Below the pieces are notes generated by a model. The model searched no databases. It saw only the letters and a list, made by a program, of their open reading frames with translations, and had not been told where the DNA came from. DNA of 64,000 nt from Cymbomonas tetramitiformis (lineage: Eukaryota > Chlorophyta > Pyramimonadophyceae > Pyramimonadales > Pyramimonadaceae): NCBI GenBank assembly GCA_001247695.2, contig LGRX02035270.1:1-64000 (forward strand), read 5' to 3'. Position 1 is the stretch's first letter, and every line of letters starts with the position of its first letter. Positions 17,877-27,200 of this stretch are shown here, piece after piece. Both the position numbers and the translations under genes were made by a program.

Positions 17877-19211
17877 TTAAAATACCGTTTCGATCACACG
17901 GTTTTGACCGATACGAAGAACTGCGGTTGTTTCGCAAATAATCATTACCTCGTTACTGCCTGTCAGATTTACCCTTTGTAAATCGTCAACTGGTTGTGCT
18001 ACATGAGTTTGAAAATAGAAGGAACTATTCAAACCCCGAGAATCCAATCCTGTTAGGCTTCTGACGCCCATTTCTGAGGGAAGATTTAAACGTACCATAG
18101 GAATGAACTGATTGTTGAGCCAATCTTCATAACTGTTAATCTTACAACCCGATAGCGTACCATAGTTGTCAGCTTTACCGATACAGAGCAGATTGAACGC
18201 TGCAAGAGGATCGACTCGATAGTTAGGAACGAACAGGTTATTCAAGTTAAATTGTAGAGCACCTAAATGACCAGCTGAAAATCTAAAGTAAGACGGGAGG
18301 TAAGATGTACCACAGGTGTTTTCCAATTTGATAAGTCCTAAAGGTTTATCCCGATAATCCCCTGGGCGTTGAACAGCATATATGTTATCAATACACTGTG
18401 AACTCAAAGAGAATCGCGTACTTTTGTCCATCGTAGAGGCCCCTTCAAAAAATGAAAAATAGTTCTTATACGGAATTTCTAAAAAACCGTCACGCAATTT
18501 TGATTCCACGGCGGCATCGTAGACACCTGAACTGAAAGTGATTGTTTCTACGGTAAAGTAAAGGTCGTCTAATAAAAAGTCCCCTTGTGAGATTAAAGTC
18601 TGTTGGGCTTTTTCCGTGAGATCGACTTCAGGTGGACTACCTTGGACAAACGCTCCTAACACCTCAGGCCCGTGCATGTATAGCCTTATTTGGATCGGGC
18701 TAATTAAGCTGGTATCAATGTATGAAGGTTCTGCTTCTCCTAATATGCTGAGCCAGGTATTCAAGATGTATGGACGTGGTGTGGCATAGAAATTGTCAGC
18801 AACATTGATTTCTTGATTTTTGAGAACACGTTGATAAGTCATTTCTTTACTGAGCGTTGTTTTGATAGTGTCGAGAACGGTTGCTACCGTGCTGTAAGAT
18901 TGAAAACCAGTGGTCAATTGCTGCCCTCCTGCGAACACCTCACACCTAGAGATGAGCTTTTCCAACCCGTTGGGAAGCGTAACAATTAAATCTTTATTTC
19001 CATTGTCCGTATATGGTATAGGAGTTTTGCACGAACCTTTGCAATGCATACTGAGACTTTTCATATTAACGATGGAATTGACAGGCAGATTCAAAGTTAT
19101 AGTTGAATACCTCGATGCTTTAGTAAGATTAGTGGTTTCCAATCTGAAGTAATTGGTGGAATACGAGTTCATTTTCGATAAGCCGTAGGCCAATGACATG
19201 GGGAGGCTCAT
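17877..19211 (-). CDS. Major capsid protein (double jelly-roll type)
   Basis: A 444-residue protein starting MSLPMSLAYGLSKMNSYSTN. Length, the early NSYSTNYFRLETTNLTKASRY segment, alternating strand-rich blocks, and the gene's position immediately next to a penton-like gene match major capsid proteins of Polinton-like viruses. The protein would form trimeric capsomers of an icosahedral shell. An alternative start five residues in (MSLAYGL) cannot be excluded. TATAATATATATAC lies directly upstream of the ATG, the strongest such box in the element, fitting high late expression. The call rests on composition and context rather than a diagnostic motif; structure prediction would settle it. Confidence 0.75.
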   Translation of the reverse strand: MSLPMSLAYGLSKMNSYSTNYFRLETTNLTKASRYSTITLNLPVNSIVNMKSLSMHCKGSCKTPIPYTDNGNKDLIVTLPNGLEKLISRCEVFAGGQQLTTGFQSYSTVATVLDTIKTTLSKEMTYQRVLKNQEINVADNFYATPRPYILNTWLSILGEAEPSYIDTSLISPIQIRLYMHGPEVLGAFVQGSPPEVDLTEKAQQTLISQGDFLLDDLYFTVETITFSSGVYDAAVESKLRDGFLEIPYKNYFSFFEGASTMDKSTRFSLSSQCIDNIYAVQRPGDYRDKPLGLIKLENTCGTSYLPSYFRFSAGHLGALQFNLNNLFVPNYRVDPLAAFNLLCIGKADNYGTLSGCKINSYEDWLNNQFIPMVRLNLPSEMGVRSLTGLDSRGLNSSFYFQTHVAQPVDDLQRVNLTGSNEVMIICETTAVLRIGQNRVIETVF

Positions 19212-19233
19212 TTTTGTATATATATTATAAAGA

Positions 19234-20244
19234 TTATAAAATATCTGAGAGACCAGCAGGTGCTAATTCTTCAACCTTAATGCTTAATGAATAGTTAATA
19301 CTGCCGTCTGATGCTTGGGTCGGAGAGGCCAATGTGATTAGTCTTGCTTTAGAATCTGTAAGTGTGATTCTAAATGAAGTAAATTGAGACCCAGACACTT
19401 CAATAACAAAGTTGTCGTTTGGATCTATGTATCTTATGAAATCTGTCGTCGTGTCACTAGGCAATAGTATTTTCGCCCAGATATCAGAACTGATCATTTC
19501 GTTATTGTTTGTAAAAGTAGAAAGATTGGTTGATTCAATATTGTGTGTTGGTAACGATGTGACCCTAAGGTACAAGGCGTCGTTGGTTTGAATGTTGCAA
19601 GGGTATATCGATTCACATAAGCTGTACTCTACAACATAACTTGTTTGAAACAAGTCTAAGAGCTCAGACACTGTACTCATACCTGCCGTACTGCGGTTAA
19701 CACGGCCACCGAGTACTTGGTCGGAATCGTTGTATTTGCCTGCTCTGGAAACCGAGGTATTTAAGGCGGTGTCTAAAGGAGACCCAAGTATAGCTTGAAA
19801 ATCGCCGCTGACACTAAAAGCTACAAACTTTACATCGGGCTGTGGTGGTCTTAATTCTATACGAAATTTGTTCTCATAATTTAAGGCCCCGCCGTTGTCC
19901 TTGTCATAAGTGATAGTAACTGTGTCTATCGTGCCACCGATGGCAGTTTTTATTGCGGCGGCCAGTTTAGATGTGAATTGATCCAGCTCTGTATAATTTG
20001 CATAAGGTATTTTCACTTCCGTTAAAGTATTATTTGCCGTATCACCCACATAGAAGATGCCATTGGTCTCGTTGATACTATACCATGTCTTTGCACAAGA
20101 GAAAGTATTCAAAGTTAATCTCAGTTTGGTTTGTGCTCGGTAACTTATCAGCTGAGTGGGTATGTTCATTTGCAAAACACGTGCGTCTCCATTGCTATTG
20201 TCTTCGGAAGACAAGAATAGCGTTCTTGTGCTAATTACGCTCAT
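19234..20244 (-). CDS. Penton-like minor capsid protein
   Basis: A 336-residue protein starting MSVISTRTLFLSSEDNSNGD. The N-terminal region (QLISYRAQTKLRLTLNTFSC, then WYSINETNGIFYVGD) follows the pattern of minor capsid proteins of Polinton-like viruses, which are single jelly-roll pentons at the vertices. It is 22 bases upstream of the major capsid gene on the same strand, the conserved pairing in this virus group. Its start overlaps the end of the small upstream gene by 14 bases. Strand-rich, no enzymatic motif. Confidence 0.7.
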   Translation of the reverse strand: MSVISTRTLFLSSEDNSNGDARVLQMNIPTQLISYRAQTKLRLTLNTFSCAKTWYSINETNGIFYVGDTANNTLTEVKIPYANYTELDQFTSKLAAAIKTAIGGTIDTVTITYDKDNGGALNYENKFRIELRPPQPDVKFVAFSVSGDFQAILGSPLDTALNTSVSRAGKYNDSDQVLGGRVNRSTAGMSTVSELLDLFQTSYVVEYSLCESIYPCNIQTNDALYLRVTSLPTHNIESTNLSTFTNNNEMISSDIWAKILLPSDTTTDFIRYIDPNDNFVIEVSGSQFTSFRITLTDSKARLITLASPTQASDGSINYSLSIKVEELAPAGLSDIL

Positions 20245-20443
20245 CTATATTAATATAACAATTATCTTTTATAGAATCAACAGTATCCCGATCTAAAGGA
20301 ATTGGTTCTTCAATGTTTCCAGTACAAAGGTCATCGTAAAATTCTGGACGTTTGATATAATCATCTACAAGCAATTCTACATGAGCATCTTTAATATCGG
20401 GATATTGAAGTTTGGCTAAGCGTATCAATTCTTGACGGTCCAT
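20231..20443 (-). CDS. Small acidic hypothetical protein overlapping the penton gene
   Basis: I prefer the ATG at 20443 (MDRQELIRLAKLQYPDIKDA, 70 residues) because a TATA-like box CTCTATATATTACA precedes it; the frame stays open upstream but only through the 53-bp element. The protein is acidic and predicted helical. It overlaps the penton-like gene by 14 bases, which suggests coupled expression. No family recognised. Confidence 0.5.
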   Translation of the reverse strand: MDRQELIRLAKLQYPDIKDAHVELLVDDYIKRPEFYDDLCTGNIEEPIPLDRDTVDSIKDNCYINIDERN

Positions 20444-20479
20444 TGTAATATATAGAGAATAAATTTGAAAGTTTGAATT

Positions 20480-20532
20480 TGTCACAATTAGAGATTGATG
20501 TATATAGTAAATTAGAATCTCACTTTATGACA
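20480..20532 (-). terminator. 53-bp dyad element after the lipase gene
   Basis: Starts five bases after the lipase-like gene stop (20538) in the same direction, with TGTCACAA and TTATGACA ends and the TTACTATATA core. It also lies upstream of the next gene, which has its own TATA-like box closer to its ATG. Confidence 0.55.
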
Positions 20533-20537
20533 AATCG

Positions 20538-21890
20538 TTAAACAAGCGATTGTCGTTCAAACAATTCCCTATCTTGATCAGCACGACCCGTGACTTGACG
20601 TATCATCTCTGTGATTGGATCATAGATCGGCACTTCACTTAATGGTTTTTGTTCTATAGGACTCAGTCCTAATTTTTCACGTATGTAATTCTTCTCGCCC
20701 AAGCTTTCTTTAACACCCATTACATTCATTAAATCTGTGAAATTCACATTGGGAGTTTCTGATAGTAAGATTGGTTCCAATAAACCTTGAGTGGTCCTAA
20801 AGATACGTTCGTCGTTGGTGTCAGTCGGTGTGTAATATCCAAGGTACCCTCCCACAGCCGAGCCTGTCATGGCGTTGGCGAAGCCGTAACGAGACCTTGC
20901 TGTACTGACTCGCGTAGACTCCGGTGCATCTGAGTACATCTGTTCCACGCTATGTAATTTTGTCAAATCGTTTTCCGTACCTACCTTTGGATTGACGTGC
21001 ACGATATCGTAATTGCTTTTAGCATGTGGTCTCAACCGGGCTGGTAATGACACTAAATCGCCTTCTGTTGAGTACAACACCTGCTTTTCCGTAGGAGTGT
21101 TCATCGGTTCTTGCATAGGATTGATTGCTGGGTTGAAATGATGCCCTTCTACGTTGTTAACTTCGGCTATATAATTGCTTTGACCACCTCCATTAGAGTG
21201 ACCAGTCACAGATAACTTATACCCACCGTATTTACTTTTGACATCGTCAAATCGTTGTTGTGCTTCTTGATATCTTGATGTACTACGTTGTTGTTTCATC
21301 AATGTCAAAAGATTTACATACCAATCTTCTACGTTTTGTCCACGTGAGATGTCCTGGGCAAGAGTGTTCAGACTTCCAAATTCTGCATCAGAGCCTCGAT
21401 ATGCAATAATGACGTCTTGACTTTTAGGATTGACCAACGTTGTAGAATTTCTGCCCGACAAACTTTTATCTACGTAATAACCCGGAAGTCCTCTCATGAT
21501 ACCCTTTAAACGTGCTTTATCACCATAGCTATATGCATACGAAATATCTGATGCTCGTGCATATTTCGTTTGTGTAGAATCGTCCTTAGATGTAATGTTA
21601 GGACCAAATACTTTGTTTAAAGCGGTACTCGGAAATTTCACTGCGTCTTGACTGAGAGCATTTAGCAATTTTGAGGTGTCTCTTTGTGTATACCTGTCAA
21701 CATCGTCCGGTTTCATGATTGGTTTACTCTTGACTGTGACCATAGATTTGAAAGGTGCACTACTATTGCCAGGCCCATCACGCGTATGTATTTGTTTATC
21801 ATTTTGATGATCAACAAAATTACTAAAATAACTACTAGATGGTCTACAATAAACGTTCGATTGATAGCTTTGATTACAAGGTACTTGCAT
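20538..21890 (-). CDS. Class 3 lipase-like alpha/beta hydrolase
   Basis: A 450-residue protein. Residues 159-168 (DVIIAYRGSD) match the oxyanion-strand motif of class 3 lipases and residues 229-235 (TGHSNGG) the nucleophile elbow, with S232 as predicted nucleophile. Downstream Asp and His candidates exist (for example in GDLVSLPARLRPHAK and DIVHVNP). The N-terminal 100 residues are a charged, mostly disordered extension. A virion lipase would help breach a host membrane during entry or exit (inference). It lies in the virion module, five bases from the neighbouring hypothetical gene and is followed by a 53-bp element. Confidence 0.7.
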   Translation of the reverse strand: MQVPCNQSYQSNVYCRPSSSYFSNFVDHQNDKQIHTRDGPGNSSAPFKSMVTVKSKPIMKPDDVDRYTQRDTSKLLNALSQDAVKFPSTALNKVFGPNITSKDDSTQTKYARASDISYAYSYGDKARLKGIMRGLPGYYVDKSLSGRNSTTLVNPKSQDVIIAYRGSDAEFGSLNTLAQDISRGQNVEDWYVNLLTLMKQQRSTSRYQEAQQRFDDVKSKYGGYKLSVTGHSNGGGQSNYIAEVNNVEGHHFNPAINPMQEPMNTPTEKQVLYSTEGDLVSLPARLRPHAKSNYDIVHVNPKVGTENDLTKLHSVEQMYSDAPESTRVSTARSRYGFANAMTGSAVGGYLGYYTPTDTNDERIFRTTQGLLEPILLSETPNVNFTDLMNVMGVKESLGEKNYIREKLGLSPIEQKPLSEVPIYDPITEMIRQVTGRADQDRELFERQSLV

Positions 21891-21895
21891 TACTA

Positions 21896-22519
21896 TTAAG
21901 TATCTTTTTCCTTTTGTTTGTATGGGGATGAAACGTCTTCTCCAATAACAAAATTAACTACTTTTCTAAAGGGACTTTGTGTTGATTGGGCTCGGGTCCT
22001 GACACCTTCTGAAGCGAGACCCCCATAAACTTCTGGATCTTGCATTTCGTGTAATTGCAACGATTCCTGGACTGCGAGTTTCATATGTTTACCCTTTCCA
22101 GTAATCTTTGACGGTCCAGCTTCAGGAGTGTCTGGTGGTAGTTGTTTGGCTGCTTGTGCGAGAATGGCGTTTCGTTCTTGAGCGTCTTCCTCAATACGCC
22201 TTAACGCTTTATTATTGATTTCGTCTTGTGTCATTGTCAGCATTGGATTTAACATTGTCATCATAGGATTAGGCCTGGTTGTATCAATACCACTGCTATA
22301 GTCCTGAATGTCTCTTACTAATGATTCCGTGTTTATGATTGAATTTCTCAAACTATTGTAGAATACCGCACTGTTTTGACTCGGCATCGTTATCACGTAG
22401 TTGTTTTTAGCGAGTTTTCCATATCCTCGGAACAGCGTATCTGAACTTGAGCCGTTGGCAATTCCCATCATTTTCATACAATTGCGTCTTCCGACCTCAT
22501 CGGTCAGGATCGTTCTCAT
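21896..22519 (-). CDS. Hypothetical virion-module protein, 207 residues
   Basis: Starts MRTILTDEVGRRNCMKMMGI after a TTAATATATA box. Contains a Met-rich PNPMMTMLNPMLTMTQDE segment followed by a charged helix and a basic tail ending KQKEKDT. No domain recognised. It lies between integrase and lipase genes with gaps of five to six bases, so it is probably co-expressed with the structural module. Confidence 0.5.
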   Translation of the reverse strand: MRTILTDEVGRRNCMKMMGIANGSSSDTLFRGYGKLAKNNYVITMPSQNSAVFYNSLRNSIINTESLVRDIQDYSSGIDTTRPNPMMTMLNPMLTMTQDEINNKALRRIEEDAQERNAILAQAAKQLPPDTPEAGPSKITGKGKHMKLAVQESLQLHEMQDPEVYGGLASEGVRTRAQSTQSPFRKVVNFVIGEDVSSPYKQKEKDT

Positions 22520-22525
22520 TATATA

Positions 22526-23839
22526 TTAACGGTTTCTTTTTTTCAAAAGTTTAATTTCAGGGTCAGGAATATCAACGAACTCATCCTCTTCCGATTTGTC
22601 ATAAAATATCAACTGATACTTACGTTTACTTTTCCTTGATCGATTGAGCTTAAGATATCCTTTCAAAGTCTTTTGATAGTTTGGCGATTTCTTATCGCTA
22701 ATGAACACATTAACTTCATAGTTGTCATAGTTTCTAGATGTCTTGGAAGCAGTATTACCTTCTATACCCTCTTTCTTCAACGCACGCTGAACCTTTGTCG
22801 ATTGCTTGCTTTCACTATCAGTCTTGGTCCCACGAGTTTCTTTGGATGGTTTGGAAACAGGTCCTTGAACCTCTTTCAATTCTCGCGGCTTATACTGTCG
22901 GCTTAAGGTATCACCGTCACCGTCCTCTATCACGAACGACAAACCCTTTCTACTTCGGACTTTGTATATTTCGGTACTCCATGTTTGGCTCTCTTTGTCA
23001 AACGTCTTCTTAGTCACACGTAATCGCACCCGATCGTTTGGTTTAATGTCTAACTTTTGTAAGAGTTTGGCAGTTTGATTGCGTTTCAACAAGACACTTC
23101 TAATAACACGATTCTTATTCATGTCATCAGGAGGGGTATCATTGATATTACCTTGGTTTACCGTTTCATTATAGTTCTCGACGATAGAGTCCAAATAGTC
23201 GACCCAATTGTTTCTACCTGTGCTCGCCTCATTGATATTAAATCTTCGTTTCAAAGTTTTGTTAAATCTTTCAATTTTACCTTGCCGAGTGTGGTCCTCT
23301 TTTTGAGACGTGTAATGTTTGATTCCCTTCTCTTTCAACAATGCTTGCACGGGTTTGTTCGTGAACTCGCTCCCTAAATCGGTACTTAGTGTATCCATTT
23401 TGGTTTCCTTTATCAATCGCCTCATGGCAGGAACGATACCCTCGACATCCTCCGATCGTTTATTGTTCTTGTCTCTGACGGTTTTGGATTTCAAAGCGAT
23501 TGCATACGCTTTGTTAGTATTAACATTAACCGCCGTCAGAATCACGGCATATCCTTTGTTCACCGATTTGTCTTTGGGTATGAAGGCGAGGTCGGCTTGT
23601 ATAGAGACCTTATCGACTGGCCCATAGGTCGGAAAATAATCTTTACGGGTTACACGTTTGGGTTGTGCCAAAACTTGTGATGTTTGTGTTTTGGAAATTG
23701 CAGATTTGACCTGAGATTCTGTGACTTTATAACCTTGTGCCTTAAGCTTTTTGGTGAATGCATTGGCACCGCTCATTCCGATCTTCGGGTCCAGATATAA
23801 TTCTTGGAGTCTACTCTCAGATATTGGTTTACTTGTCAT
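22526..23839 (-). CDS. Retroviral-type DD35E integrase
   Basis: I prefer the ATG at 23839 (MTSKPISESRLQELYL, 437 residues), which is preceded by TATTATATAGT; the upstream 11 codons would overlap the divergent promoter. The rve catalytic triad is complete: D83 (IQADLAF), D154 (STDLGSEF) and E190 (RQGKIERF), the last two separated by 35 residues. After the catalytic core come an SH3-like basic segment (DRVRLRVTKKTF) and a C-terminal domain (YEVNVFISDKK through LKLLKKR region) that looks chromodomain-like. This family inserts Polintons, leaving 6-bp duplications, as seen here. The frame is intact. Confidence 0.9.
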   Translation of the reverse strand: MTSKPISESRLQELYLDPKIGMSGANAFTKKLKAQGYKVTESQVKSAISKTQTSQVLAQPKRVTRKDYFPTYGPVDKVSIQADLAFIPKDKSVNKGYAVILTAVNVNTNKAYAIALKSKTVRDKNNKRSEDVEGIVPAMRRLIKETKMDTLSTDLGSEFTNKPVQALLKEKGIKHYTSQKEDHTRQGKIERFNKTLKRRFNINEASTGRNNWVDYLDSIVENYNETVNQGNINDTPPDDMNKNRVIRSVLLKRNQTAKLLQKLDIKPNDRVRLRVTKKTFDKESQTWSTEIYKVRSRKGLSFVIEDGDGDTLSRQYKPRELKEVQGPVSKPSKETRGTKTDSESKQSTKVQRALKKEGIEGNTASKTSRNYDNYEVNVFISDKKSPNYQKTLKGYLKLNRSRKSKRKYQLIFYDKSEEDEFVDIPDPEIKLLKKRNR

Positions 23840-23871
23840 ACTATATAATATAGTCTTACATATAGTATACA
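23840..23871. promoter_or_regulatory. Divergent promoter between integrase and 92-residue gene
   Basis: Only 32 bases separate the two start codons. The minus side reads CTATATTATATAGT and the plus side TATAGTATACA, each directly before its ATG. The same TATA(G)TATA word precedes most genes of the element within about 3 to 15 bases of the ATG (for example at 17053, 19211, 22519, 28139, 29218), so it is the probable virus promoter motif. Confidence 0.6.
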
Positions 23872-24150
23872 ATGACTTATCAAATCAAAGCTTACACAAA
23901 AAGTCAAGCACGGAAACTCGGTGTTAAAATCAGCCCATCAAATAATCAAAGCAAAAAGATTGATGTTTTCAAGGATGGTAAATTGATCGCTCAGGTCGGA
24001 CAGCGAGGTGCTTCTGATTACCCTACATACATGGCCACTAAGGGTAAAGAGTATGCCGATGAACGACGTCGGTTGTACAAAATTAGACACAAGAAAGACC
24101 GCAATGTCGTCGGTAGCAATGGATACTATGCAGATCGATTATTATGGTAG
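23872..24150 (+). CDS. Small basic conserved virus protein (DUF5754-like)
   Basis: A 92-residue protein starting MTYQIKAYTKSQARKLGVKI. The second half (YADERRRLYKIRHKKDR, ending GYYADRLLW) has the shape of a small conserved protein that I associate with large and Polinton-like algal viruses (DUF5754-like); the match is by pattern only. Strongly basic, so nucleic-acid or capsid-interior binding is possible. Divergently transcribed from integrase and followed after two bases by a 53-bp dyad element. Confidence 0.5.
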   Translation: MTYQIKAYTKSQARKLGVKISPSNNQSKKIDVFKDGKLIAQVGQRGASDYPTYMATKGKEYADERRRLYKIRHKKDRNVVGSNGYYADRLLW

Positions 24151-24152
24151 GG

Positions 24153-24205
24153 TGTCACAAAGTGAAACTTACAATTACTATATATACAATTCTCAGTTTC
24201 TGACA
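24153..24205 (+). terminator. 53-bp dyad element after the 92-residue protein gene
   Basis: Begins two bases after the plus-strand stop at 24150 and is plus-oriented. Its partner 24216-24268 faces it from the polymerase gene, so the convergent gap consists of two opposed elements and little else. Confidence 0.6.
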
Positions 24206-24215
24206 AAAACAAGTG

Positions 24216-24268
24216 TGTCACAATTAGAATATCATTATTATAGTAAAATCAATCCCCACTTTATGACA
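24216..24268 (-). terminator. 53-bp dyad element overlapping the polymerase stop codon
   Basis: Minus-oriented; the TGTCATAA end supplies the last codon and the TAA stop of the DNA polymerase gene (24261-24263). No gene lies downstream in its direction before the opposed element, which argues against a promoter role. Confidence 0.6.
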
Positions 24269-27200
24269 ATGGTAAAATGTCCCATGTCGTCCAATCAATG
24301 TTTCCTTTGTCATAACTGAAGTTAAATGTCTTGGATTCCGATCTGACTTCTAGACCTAATGGCAACAATCTGTGATTGTTGCTTTTTGATTGATGTCTGA
24401 TAACAAGATTACTCATTTTGACTGGGTCGTTCCTTTGATTTAGAATCATATTTTTCATAACATCATGATTGATATGTTCTAAGTTTTCAGTACTCAAAGA
24501 GAAACCTTTTATCTTGGTCATACAATATTCATCGGCGAACTTCAGGCTGTATGACTTTGGTCCAGTGCTCAGGAATTCAATACACTTACCATGTTCTTTT
24601 TCCAATCCTTGAAGCTCACACTTAAGATAACCTAACCATGGCTGTCTATAACCAGTCCCGTGATATATATGATGGTTCTCTTCAGTTTCTATATATATAA
24701 TAGAATCAGTATCAAAGTATAATACGTTTGAGAACCCGGTGGCTTCTATCAGCTCGTACAATTTCAATCGTCCATAGCTGGTTATGAACGCGGCCAACAC
24801 CTCGTTCGTTGAAAACCGTGTGTCGGCATACACATCAGAATTCTCGGTAAAATTCATCAATACCATCTCATTCTCTTCAGATCCAATAAACTCATATTTA
24901 CAATCGTACCTCTTATTACTGATTGTATTGTAGAACTCACCTGGATTTTGAATGACCTTACTTTTAGATTTGTTTGATCGTTCACCGAGTTTTCCATATA
25001 ATATATTTTGCATGTCTTTAGCAACTTGTCTCATACCTGGATTGTATTTGATGTTTCGTTTGTCTAACTTGATACCTTCATGAAATTCAAAGTCTTTTAT
25101 GAATGTATCTATGTCACCATCAGGTGGCCCTGACGACTCGGTCTTGAGTTTTAAAAACTTATCAATGTAAGCACCGAACAAATCAGTTGTAGTCTCCTTC
25201 CAATGTTTAATTTCATAGATGTCAAGAATCTCATATCCCTTTTCAATAGCCTTCTCCAATTCCACCGTGGTCCATGTTCCGACCATTTCATACAACGGAA
25301 AGATCAATTTGTTGGTAACGTGCGGTAACACACCAAACTTCAAATGTTTATTTGGTAGTATCTTACACTTAATCAATCCAAAGTATCCATGAATATCAAG
25401 GGATTTAACATCTCTAATGATCTCCGGGTGTCCTTTCGGGAACCGCTTTGTCTTCATTACTGAAGGATACATAGAGTTGAAGTCTTGATATCTGATATAT
25501 TCATTGTCTTTGCATTTATAAAACAACTTTCCTAAATCAACTCTTGCACCATGATAGGAGTCTCTATCATGAATGGGAGAAGCTAAAATTTGTCTATCTA
25601 AGAATGCATTTCCAACATGTGAAGTTTTCAATTGAGCCACTTGTGAATCCCAGTCCGATTCCCATATATATACAAGATTGTAGCCAGCTGCCTTGATGTC
25701 CTCTAATCGTTTCATGGTTTGTCGATTAACTTCGCCAAATGTCATGCCCGATCTCCGACCCTGTTGATACTGAATATCATCTTTGTGATATTTCTTCAAA
25801 TCGGCGTGAAACCAACTACCAAGAAATTCATATACGGTGTTTGTTATTTCATCAAATCCATCAACATATATGTGTAACCCCGTATCTTTGAGTTTATAGT
25901 TCCGTTTACCATCCAAATCTATGACAAGCTTCGCCGACGTTGTGTGTACTATATAATCCAACCATTGATTCTCTTTGATAGAGGCATTCTGAGATTTGGT
26001 CAGTGATTGTAGTATACCCACCGAGTCCTTAGGCATACACTCATTTCTCCATATGTTTACAGCCAATTGAGCTAATGTCAAATAACTGAATGGATCAAAC
26101 TTGTTATCGGTAATCTTCAGAAAACAATCTCTGAAAGCGAAGACAGCTCGACGAAGAATCGTAACATCATCGTGACAATATCTCGCAAGCTCTTTTGGAT
26201 GTTCAAAAATACAACATTTACTCTTTTTCTCAAACCACCAATGATATAACTTTGTATAAGCTTCGGGTTGTAAGATTTCTGGATTGTAATATTTGATATC
26301 GGGATAAAGACCCATGTAGTGTTCGTTCTCTTTTGTATTGAAAAGATGTGGATAATATCCCTTCGTGATTTCATGTTCAAAGCCAAACATTTCCGGAAGG
26401 GAATGCAATGGTCTTGTCATAAACATATATGAATCAATAAATCTTACATTTCCAATCCTCATACATAGAATGTCTGCACCTGTATATAATATATCTTGTG
26501 GAGGTTTTCGTTGTACATTGATGATATGTTCGACGATTAATCTAAAATCGAATTTTGAACCGCAATGAGCAACGAAGGTATGATTATCATGTTTTTTGAG
26601 ATATACCCATTCCAGAAAGTCATCTATTGTTTTGTGAATTACAAATGAACCATCGTGATATTGACTTTCGCAATGATTAACAATCAATCTGCCGTTGTCA
26701 TTCATTGTTTCAAAATCAAAACAAACAATGGTTTTATAGTCCAATATGGGTTTCGGTTGAACCTTTGTCATGTAACACTTATGCTCATGCACATTACAAA
26801 CGATCTTACAATTAGGACATGACTTGTATCCACATATATGTTTCTCATTGGGATTAAATATAACATTGCACATCTTACATTTGTGAACCTTATCACATGT
26901 TATCAGTTCGGTATGAAGATTGTAGCAGTCCTGATTCATGAATTTACGATTGCAAATTTCACAATGATGCCATTGTTTGTTTCCAGGTGTTAATCGTGTT
27001 TCTTTGTTTGCAAAGATACACTTTTGAGACTTGCATTGAGAACATGATGGTCGATAAGTCTTGCCTCGAAAACAATCAATTCTAGTGATCGGTTCATAAT
27101 GATTATCATGTAAAAGTATGTGATAACTATCATTATAACTTGAGTAGTCATTGTGTTCGTTGAAGTACGGTGGGTAATACATAATTGGTTCACCGCCAAG

